From: Empedobacter stercoris
GTDB lineage: Bacteria; Bacteroidota; Bacteroidia; Flavobacteriales; Weeksellaceae
Length of the DNA stretch: 64,000 nt
Direction of reading: 5' to 3'
Assembly (NCBI RefSeq): GCF_025244765.1
Contig: NZ_CP104209.1
Location: 2,114,501 to 2,178,500, forward strand
In this document: one piece after another, positions 1-8,018 of the stretch
Layout of the letters: every line of letters begins with the position of its first letter
How positions within the stretch are numbered: the stretch's first letter is position 1
Program-made: the position numbers and the translations under genes
The notes under the pieces: model-generated
Databases searched by the model: none
What the model was told of the DNA's origin: nothing
Seen by the model: only the letters and a program-made list of their open reading frames with translations

Positions 1-274
1 TACATTTAGATTGCTTTCTTAATGCGTCATTTATGTTTTCACCATCCTCTACTTTTATTACAATTTTATCAGATATGCTTTTAAAGTTAATAATTGAGTC
101 TTGTTTTATTTTTTCTTTTATTAAATGAATTTGCATTTCTTTAGAATCAATTTTTTCTAAATTTTCAATCCACTTATCACTTTCAGATTTCAATCCTAAT
201 TCCTGATTATTTTTATTTTGTCCAAAACCAAGTGTAGTAAAGATTAAAAGAAATGATAAAAGTAAATATTTCAT
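1..274 (-). CDS. Secreted protein of unknown function, partial (C-terminus outside window)
   Basis: A reading frame runs leftwards from an ATG at 272-274 to the window edge without a stop. The product begins MKYLLLSFLLIFTTLGFGQ, a typical signal peptide with cleavage near residue 18-19, followed by a charged, probably helical, Lys/Glu-rich stretch. About 91 codons are visible. No domain is recognised, and the C-terminal part, which would decide the family, is missing. The signal peptide and clean frame make it a likely real gene for an exported protein. Confidence 0.6.
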   Translation of the reverse strand, partial: MKYLLLSFLLIFTTLGFGQNKNNQELGLKSESDKWIENLEKIDSKEMQIHLIKEKIKQDSIINFKSISDKIVIKVEDGENINDALRKQSKC

Positions 275-740
275 ATTCGTTTCTTGTTTGGATTAAACTG
301 ACGCATAACACTCAAATATACGAAATAATATTTTATATGCAACTTAAATTTTAAAATCACAAAACACTGTATATTAACATTCTATATCAATATTTATTTA
401 TAAATTTGTCATTCTATTCATAATAAATATTTGTTTTGCGTAATTCAATAATATTTAAAATCCGTACTCGCCAACTTTAAAATCGAAATTGCCTAACATA
501 GAAACAAAAACATTATCTGGATTTTCTTTTACTACTAGAAAGAAAATATTAGTATTCTACATTTATTTTGTAAGTCACGCTATTTTGTCATTAAATAAAG
601 CTTGGTATATCCATAATACTAAAGGCAACAGAAATTTTGTAGATATAATAGAATGCTATCAACATATTACAGAATCTCTATAAGATGAATAATATTAACT
701 CGCTAAAAGAATGAGAAAAACTGAATTAATATTTAATATA
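275..740. other. Intergenic stretch with no supported gene
   Basis: Between the partial secreted protein and the tmRNA terminator the sequence is very AT-rich. A 64-codon frame at 489-683 exists only with a TTG start, has no promoter box or family resemblance, and is not accepted as a gene. The first ~100 bases must carry the promoter of the leftward gene. Confidence 0.5.
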
Positions 741-790
741 AAGAAAAACTCGGACTAAAATTAGGAAAAAGTCCCTGATTTAGTCCGAGT
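741..790 (-). terminator. Rho-independent terminator of the tmRNA gene
   Basis: The arms ACTCGGACTAAA (748-759) and TTTAGTCCGAGT (779-790) form a 12-bp stem. On the minus strand it is followed by a T-rich run (positions 747-741), which fits termination of the leftward tmRNA transcript. Confidence 0.8.
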
Positions 791-823
791 ATTTTATAAT
801 TCGCTGATAGTCAGCATGAGTTG

Positions 824-1218
824 TGGAGCTGGCGGGATTCGAACCCGCGTCCAAACAAGCAACAAATAAGCTTTCTACATGTTTAGTCTATTCTTAATTT
901 TCGACGAAATCCTGAGAACAAACACTCTGTCATTCGCTTATCATCTAAAATCTCGAAACCTATCCGATGCACTAAGGTTTCTATTCTTACTTTCCCGTGT
1001 TCCTTTATCAAACGCCGTAAGTCAAGGCTTTTGAGGAACATTCAGCTTCTATACCTTGTATAGACGTGGCGAATTCTTACTAAAATTCAGAATTATGCAG
1101 CTAAAGCGTACTCTTCGTTGCCAGTTAAAAAGTTGAAGTGCCTGATTAAAGTGAGTACACAACCTATCACTACATGCTTACTTACCCATTGACCCTGCTG
1201 TCAAAACCAGTCAGCCCC
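824..1218 (-). ncRNA. ssrA: Transfer-messenger RNA (tmRNA)
   Basis: The 3' end on the minus strand (plus 824-853) carries the T-arm and acceptor sequence with GGTTCGAATCCCGCC and an encoded CCA. The 5' end (plus 1185-1218) begins GGGGCTGACTGG, the conserved tmRNA start that pairs with the 3' end to form the tRNA-like domain. The internal message (1093-1122, minus) reads GNEEYALAA followed by TAA; with the alanine charged on tmRNA the tag is AGNEEYALAA, ending in the ALAA degradation signal read by ClpXP-type proteases. The RNA rescues stalled ribosomes together with SmpB. Length is about 395 nt, normal for one-piece tmRNA. Confidence 0.96.
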
Positions 1219-1255
1219 TTTTTAGTAAATGGTCAATTCAATAATTGACGGATGC

Positions 1256-1263
1256 CAAATGTA
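1256..1263 (-). promoter_or_regulatory. Possible -7 box (TACATTTG) of the tmRNA gene
   Basis: On the minus strand TACATTTG fits the Bacteroidota -7 consensus TAnnTTTG and lies about 37 nt upstream of the mature tmRNA 5' end, leaving room for a processed leader. A short inverted repeat GTCAATT/AATTGAC (1232-1249) lies in that leader. No well-spaced -33 TTG was found, so the assignment is tentative. Confidence 0.4.
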
Positions 1264-1360
1264 CAAATTTTATACCAAATAGAATTAACTTTTTCTAAAC
1301 ATACTTATTCAATATAAATTTTTAAATTAGAACAAGTAAAAAATTTAAAATCACATAAAT

Positions 1361-2866
1361 ATGTCAAATTTAGTAAATCTACCAGCTTTCAAAGCGCACT
1401 ATGACAATTATATTAATGGAAAATTTACGGCACCAAAATCAGGAAAATATTTTGATGTTGTGACACCATTAACAGGAAAAGTTTTCACACAAGCTGCACA
1501 TTCATCTGAAGATGATATAAGTTTAGCTGTTGATGCAGCACACGAAGCTTTTAAATCTTGGAGTCAAACTTCTGCAACAGAAAGGAGTTTAATCTTAAAT
1601 AAAATAGCTGATCGAATGGAGCAACATTTACAAGATATTGCTGCTGTAGAAACATATGATAATGGAAAACCTGTTCGCGAAACATTAAATGCAGATATTC
1701 CTTTAGCAATTGATCATTTCAGATATTTTGCTTCTGTAATTCGTGCTGAAGAAGGTTCTTTAAATGAACTTGATAAAGATACAGTTTCGATTATTGTTCA
1801 TGAACCAATTGGTGTAGTGGCGCAAATTATTCCTTGGAATTTTCCAATCTTAATGGCTGTTTGGAAATTAGCTCCAGCTTTAGCTGCGGGGAATTGTATC
1901 GTATTAAAACCAGCCGAATCAACACCTATTTCAATATTATTCTTAATTGAAATCATTGGCGATTTATTGCCTCCAGGCGTTTTGAATATTGTGAATGGTT
2001 TTGGAAGTGAGTTAGGTCGTGCATTGGTTACAAATCCGAAAGTATCTAAAGCTGCTTTTACGGGTTCTACTGCAACAGGTCGTTTTGTAATGCAGTATGC
2101 AACAGAAAATATTATTCCAGTTACATTAGAATTAGGAGGTAAATCGCCTAATGTGTTCTTTGAGTCGGTAATGGATCATGATGATGATTTTCTGGATAAA
2201 GCGATTGAGGGAGCTGTATTGTTTGCTTTGAACCAAGGTGAAATTTGTACATGCCCTTCTCGTTTATTAATTCAAGAATCTATTTACGAGAAATTTATTG
2301 CTCGAGTTGTAGAACGTGTAAACGCCATCAAAGCAGGAAACCCACTTGATCCAGAAACAATGATTGGTGCTCAAGCATCACAAATTCAATATGATAAAAT
2401 TTTAGGTTATATTAAACTTGGTAAAGAAGAAGGTGCAGAAGTATTAACAGGTGGAGATGCGAATCATTTACAAGGAGATATCGAAAACGGATACTATATC
2501 AAACCAACTTTGTTAAAAGGTCATAATAAAATGCGTGTTTTCCAAGAAGAAATTTTTGGACCTGTTTTAGCTGTAACTACTTTTAAGGATGAGGCTGAAG
2601 CGATTGCAATTGCCAATGATACGATTTATGGATTAGGTGCCGGAGTTTGGACAAGAGATGCACATCAGTTGTACCAAGTTCCAAGAGCAATTCAGGCAGG
2701 TCGTGTTTGGGTAAATCAATACCATAGCTATCCTGCAGGTGCTCCATTTGGTGGATATAAATTGTCAGGTATTGGTCGCGAAAATCATAAAATGATGTTA
2801 GATCATTATCGTCAAACAAAAAATATGTTAGTTTCTTATAGTAAAAAGAAATTAGGATTCTTTTAA
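1361..2866 (+). CDS. NAD(P)-dependent aldehyde dehydrogenase (AldB/ExaC type)
   Basis: Oxidises aldehydes to carboxylic acids in the cytoplasm. The 501-residue length is normal for the family. Visible motifs are the cofactor-binding stretch IPWNFPILM near residue 158, the general base Glu257 in LELGGKSP, and the nucleophile Cys296 in [11 protein letters not shown]. The GEICTC form with a following Pro-Ser-Arg is typical of the AldB/ExaC acetaldehyde dehydrogenase group. The next gene, 35 bp downstream, is a DUF779 protein, a pairing often seen with this subgroup, which strengthens the assignment. The exact substrate (acetaldehyde or another short aldehyde) cannot be read from the sequence. 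Confidence 0.92.
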   Translation: MSNLVNLPAFKAHYDNYINGKFTAPKSGKYFDVVTPLTGKVFTQAAHSSEDDISLAVDAAHEAFKSWSQTSATERSLILNKIADRMEQHLQDIAAVETYDNGKPVRETLNADIPLAIDHFRYFASVIRAEEGSLNELDKDTVSIIVHEPIGVVAQIIPWNFPILMAVWKLAPALAAGNCIVLKPAESTPISILFLIEIIGDLLPPGVLNIVNGFGSELGRALVTNPKVSKAAFTGSTATGRFVMQYATENIIPVTLELGGKSPNVFFESVMDHDDDFLDKAIEGAVLFALNQGEICTCPSRLLIQESIYEKFIARVVERVNAIKAGNPLDPETMIGAQASQIQYDKILGYIKLGKEEGAEVLTGGDANHLQGDIENGYYIKPTLLKGHNKMRVFQEEIFGPVLAVTTFKDEAEAIAIANDTIYGLGAGVWTRDAHQLYQVPRAIQAGRVWVNQYHSYPAGAPFGGYKLSGIGRENHKMMLDHYRQTKNMLVSYSKKKLGFF

Positions 2867-2901
2867 TAGAACATGATCAAATCATCTAAAAAAAAAACAA
2901 T

Positions 2902-3273
2902 ATGAAAAGAGTGGATGCAACAGAAAAAGCGAAAAATCTTCTTCAAGAATTGAAAGAAAAGTATGGTGATTTGATGCTTTATCAAGCTGGTGGTTGTTGT
3001 GAAGGAACACAGCCGCAATGTTTTAGAAAAGGCGAATATTATCTTCGTTATAAAGATGTTTGTATTGGAGAGATTGGCAATGTCGAATTTTGGGTGGATA
3101 AAGATTTATTTGAATATTGGAAATATGCTCATTTCGAATTAGATGTAATTGAAGCAATTGGAGCAGGAGGATTTTCGTTAGAAGTTCCGCTTGGAAAAAC
3201 ATTCAAAGTTAATTATACGCTTTTTACGCAAGATGAACTTGGTCGGTTAGAAGATGTCAAAATCAATTTATAA
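2902..3273 (+). CDS. DUF779 domain protein, partner of aldehyde dehydrogenase
   Basis: A small cytoplasmic protein of 123 residues belonging to the DUF779 family. The diagnostic feature is the cysteine-rich GGCCEGTQPQCF motif near residues 31-42, which suggests metal or thiol chemistry. DUF779 genes commonly sit beside AldB/ExaC-type aldehyde dehydrogenases, as here (35 bp gap, same strand, shared terminator), so a helper role for that enzyme is inferred. No biochemical function is established that I can name with certainty. Confidence 0.85.
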   Translation: MKRVDATEKAKNLLQELKEKYGDLMLYQAGGCCEGTQPQCFRKGEYYLRYKDVCIGEIGNVEFWVDKDLFEYWKYAHFELDVIEAIGAGGFSLEVPLGKTFKVNYTLFTQDELGRLEDVKINL

Positions 3274-3276
3274 TAG

Positions 3277-3307
3277 AAAAAGCCATTTGCAATGCAAATG
3301 GCTTTTG
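3277..3307. terminator. Bidirectional terminator between DUF779 gene and gltX
   Basis: Arms AAAAGCCATTTGC and GCAAATGGCTTTT form a long stem with A and T tracts on its two sides, so it can end both the rightward aldehyde dehydrogenase operon and the leftward gltX transcript. Confidence 0.85.
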
Positions 3308-3327
3308 TATTTATGATAGAAATAATA

Positions 3328-4836
3328 TTATCCTAAAACTTCAATTGCCTTGTTGATACGAGCAATAGTTTCATCTTTTCCTAAAATTGACATAATTACA
3401 GGAACATCAGGTCCTTGTAACGCACCAACTAAACTAAGACGTAAAGGCATTCCAATTTTACCAAACCCAATTTCTTGAGTTGTAACAAAATTAGCCATCG
3501 CATCGTGTAGTGTTTCAGCATCAAATTCAGACGAATTTAAAACTTCAATAAATTTATTCAAAATCTCTTTCGAATCTTCTTTCCACGCTTTTTTAGACGC
3601 TTTTTCTTCGTATGATGTAGGAGCTATATAAAAGAATTGTCCTTGATCGAAAATATCTTTTACAAAATTTGCTCTTTCTTTTAATAATTCTACAACTTTT
3701 GCATCCAGAGAAGCGTCTGCTTCAATTCCATTTTCTTTCAAAACTTCCTCAAAAGATGGTAATAATTCTTCAACAGATTTTAGTTGTAAATATTGATGAT
3801 TGAACCAAGTTGCTTTTTCTGGAGAAAAACGAGCGCCTGATTTCGAAACTTTTTCTAATGAAAACAATTGAATTAATTCATCCATCGTAAAAATCTCTTG
3901 ATCTGTTCCAGAATTCCAACCTAATAAGGCTAACATATTCAATACCGCATCTGGAAAATAGCCTTCTTGTTTATATCCTTTTGCAATTCCCTCTTCAGTT
4001 TTCCATTCCATTGGAAATACAGGGAATCCGTGTTTGTCTCCATCACGTTTACTCAATTTTCCTTTTCCTTCTGGTTTCAAGATTAATGGTAAATGAGCAA
4101 AGCGAGGTGCTTCCCAACCAAAACCATCATATAATAATTCGTGCAACGCCATAGATGGTAACCACTCTTCACCACGAATCACATGTGTAATTCCCATCAA
4201 ATGGTCATCTACAATATTTGCTAAATGATAGGTTGGCATTCCGTCTGATTTGAACAATACTTTATCGTCTAATGTAGAGGCATCAATCGAGATTTTTCCA
4301 CGAATCATATCATCCAATAGAACTGTACGCGAATCATCAATTTTGAAACGAACAACATAAGGTGTTTCATTTTCAATTAATTCTGTTGTCTCAGCTTCTG
4401 TCAACGACAACGAGTTTTTTAAGTTTCCTCTTGTTGACCAATTATAGATAAAAGTTTCTTTATTTTCTTCTGCTTTTGCACGAGCTGCATCTAATTCTTC
4501 AGCTGTATCAAATGCATAATACGCTTTTCCATTCGTTAACAATTCGTCTACATATTTTTTGTAGATTTCTTTGCGTTCTGATTGACGATAAGGTCCTAAA
4601 TCTCCTCCAAAACCAACGCCTTCATCTGGTGTTAGACCTAACCATTTCAGCGAATCAATAATATATTGCTCAGCACCTTCTACATAACGTGTTTGGTCTG
4701 TGTCCTCAATTCTTAATAAGAATTTCCCATTATTATGTTTTGCGAAAAGATAATTGTATAACGCTGTACGGACTCCTCCGATGTGTAAAGCACCTGTTGG
4801 ACTTGGCGCAAATCTTACACGAACTTCTTTTGCCAT
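3328..4836 (-). CDS. gltX: Glutamate-tRNA ligase
   Basis: Class I aminoacyl-tRNA synthetase that charges tRNA-Glu with glutamate. The HIGH signature appears as PSPTGALHIGG near the N-terminus, and the KMSKS loop as KLSKR at residues 260-264. The length of 502 residues is usual. The ATG at 4836 is chosen over an upstream in-frame TTG at 4845 because family members start with a few residues before VRVRFAPSPTG and a TAAATTTG promoter box lies 17 nt further upstream. It is a single-gene unit. Whether it also charges tRNA-Gln (non-discriminating form) cannot be told from this window. Confidence 0.97.
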   Translation of the reverse strand: MAKEVRVRFAPSPTGALHIGGVRTALYNYLFAKHNNGKFLLRIEDTDQTRYVEGAEQYIIDSLKWLGLTPDEGVGFGGDLGPYRQSERKEIYKKYVDELLTNGKAYYAFDTAEELDAARAKAEENKETFIYNWSTRGNLKNSLSLTEAETTELIENETPYVVRFKIDDSRTVLLDDMIRGKISIDASTLDDKVLFKSDGMPTYHLANIVDDHLMGITHVIRGEEWLPSMALHELLYDGFGWEAPRFAHLPLILKPEGKGKLSKRDGDKHGFPVFPMEWKTEEGIAKGYKQEGYFPDAVLNMLALLGWNSGTDQEIFTMDELIQLFSLEKVSKSGARFSPEKATWFNHQYLQLKSVEELLPSFEEVLKENGIEADASLDAKVVELLKERANFVKDIFDQGQFFYIAPTSYEEKASKKAWKEDSKEILNKFIEVLNSSEFDAETLHDAMANFVTTQEIGFGKIGMPLRLSLVGALQGPDVPVIMSILGKDETIARINKAIEVLG

Positions 4837-4853
4837 TGTAATCAAAATTTTTG

Positions 4854-4861
4854 CAAATTTA
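4854..4861 (-). promoter_or_regulatory. -7 promoter box (TAAATTTG) of gltX
   Basis: On the minus strand TAAATTTG matches the Bacteroidota TAnnTTTG consensus and lies 17 nt before the gltX ATG at 4836. Confidence 0.55.
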
Positions 4862-4954
4862 AGCTGTTCAAAACTATATTGGATATTTATTTCAATAATA
4901 TTCTATTTTTTTATCTTCGTTAAATCATTGAAACAATTTTAGAAACCACAAATT

Positions 4955-5824
4955 ATGAAATTATATACGATAGAAACAGGAAATTTTAAATTAGACGGAG
5001 GTGCCATGTTTGGAATCGTTCCGAAATCTATTTGGAATAAAACAAATCCTGCTGATGACCGCAATTTGATAAATCTTGCCATGCGCTGTTTGTTGATAGA
5101 AGATGGCGAACGATTAATCTTAATCGATACCGGAATAGGAAATAAACAAGATGCAAAATTCTTTGGGTTTTATTATTTATGGGGCGATTTATCATTGGAT
5201 AATTCTTTAGCGAAACACGGTTTTCATCGTGACGATATTACGGATGTTTTTTTAACACATTTACATTTTGATCATTGTGGAGGTGCAATTCAGTACAACA
5301 AAGAGAAAGATTATCTGGAAGCTTCTTTCAAAAATGCAAAATTTTGGTCGAATGCCAATCATTGGGATTGGGCAGAGCATCCAAATCCGAGAGAAAAAGC
5401 GTCTTTCTTAAAAGAGAATATAGTACCATTACAAGAAAGTGGACAATTAAATTTTATTGATTTACCACAAAATGGTTCAATATTAGAAAATTCTCCGCTT
5501 GGTTTTGATATTCTATTCGTAGATGGTCATACCGAAAAACAAATGTTGCCTATCATTACTTATAAAGGAAAAAAAATAGTGTATATCGCAGATTTAATCC
5601 CAACTGTAGGGCATATTCCGTTAATTTATGTGATTGGGTATGATACACGACCTTTAATAACATTAGAAGAAAAAGATGCTTTTTTGAAAAAAGCAGTTGA
5701 AAATGATTATATTTTGTTTTTTGAACACGATCATGTCAATGAATTGGCAACCTTAAAATTAACCGAGAAAGGTATTAGGTTAGATCAAACTTATTCATTT
5801 TCAGAAGTTTTTGATTCGATTTAA
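4955..5824 (+). CDS. MBL-fold metallo-hydrolase
   Basis: A metallo-beta-lactamase-fold hydrolase of 289 residues. The metal-binding signature HxHxDH is visible as THLHFDHCGG (about residues 104-113), with further candidate ligands in DGHT (about residue 190), the Asp of YIADLIP and the His of FFEHDH. This arrangement is that of the AHL-lactonase-like group of the superfamily, but the substrate could equally be another ester, lactone or thioester. It has no signal peptide and is probably cytoplasmic. It is transcribed alone from the short gap after divergent gltX; TATCTTCG at 4912-4919 is a possible -7 box. Confidence 0.85.
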   Translation: MKLYTIETGNFKLDGGAMFGIVPKSIWNKTNPADDRNLINLAMRCLLIEDGERLILIDTGIGNKQDAKFFGFYYLWGDLSLDNSLAKHGFHRDDITDVFLTHLHFDHCGGAIQYNKEKDYLEASFKNAKFWSNANHWDWAEHPNPREKASFLKENIVPLQESGQLNFIDLPQNGSILENSPLGFDILFVDGHTEKQMLPIITYKGKKIVYIADLIPTVGHIPLIYVIGYDTRPLITLEEKDAFLKKAVENDYILFFEHDHVNELATLKLTEKGIRLDQTYSFSEVFDSI

Positions 5825-5874
5825 ATTCGAAAACTTAACCGAAATGATTTCACAAATTCAGAAAAATATTTTCA

Positions 5875-5882
5875 TACCTTTG
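5875..5882 (+). promoter_or_regulatory. -7 promoter box (TACCTTTG) of ricT-gldH-PBP1A unit
   Basis: TACCTTTG fits TAnnTTTG and ends 26 nt before the ATG at 5909. It overlaps the GTG at 5882, which argues against that codon as a translation start. Confidence 0.55.
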
Positions 5883-5908
5883 TGTTGTCATTAAAAAAAT
5901 ATAAAAGC

Positions 5909-7567
5909 ATGGGATGTGGATCTTGTGGAACTTCTAATGGCCTTCCGAAAGGATGTAACAATAATGGTGCTTGTGGCACTGATGGTTGCGGAAAATTATC
6001 AGTTTTTGATTGGTTATCGAATATGCAACTTCCTAATGGACAAGAAAAGTTCAACTTTGTGGAAGTTCGTTTCAAAAACGATCGAAAGTTTTATTATAAA
6101 AACGAAAACAACATATCTCTAAATATTGGCGATGTAATCGCTGTTGAAGGAACACCTGGTCATGATATCGGGGTTGTTACACTTACGGGTGAGCTTGTTA
6201 GAATCCAAATGAAAAAGAAGAATCTTTCGTGGACTGCGGAAGATGTCAAAAAGGTTTATCGTAAAGCGAACCAAAAAGATATCGAAACTTGGATAGAGTT
6301 TCGTGATAGAGAAAAACAAACAATGGTAGATTCTCGAATTATGGCTAAAAACCTTAATTTGGAAATGAAAATTTGTGATGTTGAGTACCAAGGAGATGGA
6401 GCGAAAGTTACATTTTATTATACAGCAGAAGGACGTGTCGATTTTCGTCAATTAATCAAAGATTACGCTGGTAAATTTGGCGTAAGAATAGAGATGAAAC
6501 AAATTGGTTACCGTCAAGAAGCTGCTAAAGTAGGAGGGATTGGTTCTTGTGGACGCGAGTTATGTTGTTCAACTTGGTTAACAGATTTCCGTTCTGTTAG
6601 TACAGCTGCAGCACGTTATCAACAATTATCAATCAATTCTCAGAAATTAGCTGGACAGTGTGGGAAACTAAAATGTTGTTTAAATTTTGAATTAGATTCA
6701 TATTTAGATGCATTGAATCATTTTCCATCAATGGAGAGTCGATTTGAAACTGAAAAAGGTTGGGCACATTGTGTGAAAGTAGATGTTTTCAAGAAAGAAA
6801 TGTGGTTTGCTTATGACAAAGGTGGAATTATATGGTATAAATTTTCTGTAGATGATATTCAAGAATTTTTAGCGATGACAGCTAAAGGTAAAAAAACCCA
6901 GCCTTTAGAAGACTTAGCGAAAAATGTAGAAGAATCAAAACCAGATTTTTCTGATGTTATTGGAGAAGATTCATTAGAACGTTTTGAACGCAAAGAAAAA
7001 CAGAACAAAAAACGTAAACGAATTAATAAGAACAATCAAAATTCTGGAAACGAAAAAGTTGCTGCTAATGCGAATAATCTAAAACCTCAGAAGGCAAAAC
7101 AAAAACAGCCTAATGAAGCAAAAGATAAAACGAATCGTCCTGAAAATAAACAAGGTAAGAATCCAAATCAGTCGAAAAAGAATAATCAAATAAGACCGAA
7201 TAAAAATTCGAATCCGAATCAGCAATCAAATCAGCCAAAAGAGAAGCGTAAGCCAACTCAGGTGAATGAGCAACAAGCTCAACCTAATACTGATCAACAA
7301 AAACCGCAAGGAAATAATCGCAATCGCAATCAACAAAAGCGAAAACCGAATAATCCGAGCAATAATAGCCAACAAAACAATCAGGCTAATCAGTTAACTC
7401 AACAACCTAAAAAACAGCCTCAGCAAAATAACCAAAATACTGAGCAAAATCCGAAAACGAAGGAGGAGAATTCAACAAATAATTCTCAACCGAATCCAAA
7501 TAAATCGAAAAATCGAAATAAAAAAAGATTTAATCGTGGACCAAAACCAGATGATACGCAACAGTAG
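5909..7567 (+). CDS. ricT: PSP1-domain protein RicT (YaaT) with long disordered tail
   Basis: The N-terminus is a cysteine-rich segment (MGCGSCGTSNGLPKGC and more). It is followed by the PSP1 domain with two cysteine clusters, GSCGRELCCSTW and AGQCGKLKCCLNFE, near residues 210-260. In Bacillus, RicT forms an Fe-S complex with RicA and RicF that affects RNA maturation; partners are not visible here, so the role is inferred by family only. Roughly the last 190 residues are an Asn/Gln/Lys/Pro-rich low-complexity tail. The ATG at 5909 is preferred to GTG at 5882, which lies inside the promoter box. The 3' end overlaps gldH, and PBP1A follows. Confidence 0.88.
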   Translation: MGCGSCGTSNGLPKGCNNNGACGTDGCGKLSVFDWLSNMQLPNGQEKFNFVEVRFKNDRKFYYKNENNISLNIGDVIAVEGTPGHDIGVVTLTGELVRIQMKKKNLSWTAEDVKKVYRKANQKDIETWIEFRDREKQTMVDSRIMAKNLNLEMKICDVEYQGDGAKVTFYYTAEGRVDFRQLIKDYAGKFGVRIEMKQIGYRQEAAKVGGIGSCGRELCCSTWLTDFRSVSTAAARYQQLSINSQKLAGQCGKLKCCLNFELDSYLDALNHFPSMESRFETEKGWAHCVKVDVFKKEMWFAYDKGGIIWYKFSVDDIQEFLAMTAKGKKTQPLEDLAKNVEESKPDFSDVIGEDSLERFERKEKQNKKRKRINKNNQNSGNEKVAANANNLKPQKAKQKQPNEAKDKTNRPENKQGKNPNQSKKNNQIRPNKNSNPNQQSNQPKEKRKPTQVNEQQAQPNTDQQKPQGNNRNRNQQKRKPNNPSNNSQQNNQANQLTQQPKKQPQQNNQNTEQNPKTKEENSTNNSQPNPNKSKNRNKKRFNRGPKPDDTQQ

Positions 7568-8012
7568 TTTGCTTTTTATTTTAGTCTTTTTGTTGTTTAG
7601 CTGCGAAGCAAAACATTATTATCAAGACACAAAAGATGTGAAAGATGAATGGAAAAGTGATCAACCTCAAATATTTACATTTGAGGTGAATGATCCAAAA
7701 CCATCAGCTGTTAACATTGGATTTGTCTTAAGAAATAATACGTCGTATGAATATAGTAACTTATATTTGTTCACGAAATTCATCGATCCAAAAGGCAACG
7801 AAATGATTGATACTTTGCAGTATTACATTGCAAATCCTGATGGTAGTTGGATTGGAAAAGGAATGACAACAAAAGAAATGATGTTGGTTTACCGCGAAAA
7901 TTTACCAATAAAAGACTCTGGTCGCTATCAACTAAAAGTTTGGCAAGGTATGCGAACAAAGAATTTGAAAGGAATCGAAGACATTAGTTTGATTGTTGAT
8001 AAAGCTGAATAA
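7551..8012 (+). CDS. gldH: Gliding motility lipoprotein GldH
   Basis: Begins MIRNSSLLFILVFLLFSCEAK, a lipoprotein signal peptide with lipobox LFSC, so the mature protein is a membrane-anchored lipoprotein of about 135 residues. The position between a PSP1/RicT gene and a class A PBP is the conserved flavobacterial context of gldH. GldH is needed for gliding in Flavobacterium johnsoniae, but it also occurs in non-gliding flavobacteria, so motility cannot be concluded. The ATG at 7551 is chosen over 7536 since it places the signal peptide directly at the N-terminus; it overlaps the end of ricT by 17 bp, suggesting translational coupling. Confidence 0.85.
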   Translation: MIRNSSLLFILVFLLFSCEAKHYYQDTKDVKDEWKSDQPQIFTFEVNDPKPSAVNIGFVLRNNTSYEYSNLYLFTKFIDPKGNEMIDTLQYYIANPDGSWIGKGMTTKEMMLVYRENLPIKDSGRYQLKVWQGMRTKNLKGIEDISLIVDKAE

Positions 8013-8018
8013 AACAGA

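Noticed and set aside
489-683. 64-codon frame on the plus strand upstream of the tmRNA gene
   Set aside because: Needs a TTG start, has no promoter box or known-family resemblance, and lies in AT-rich DNA where such frames arise by chance.
5882-5908. GTG start giving ricT nine extra residues
   Set aside because: The GTG overlaps the TACCTTTG promoter box; the next ATG at 5909 gives the Cys-rich N-terminus MGCGSCG directly.
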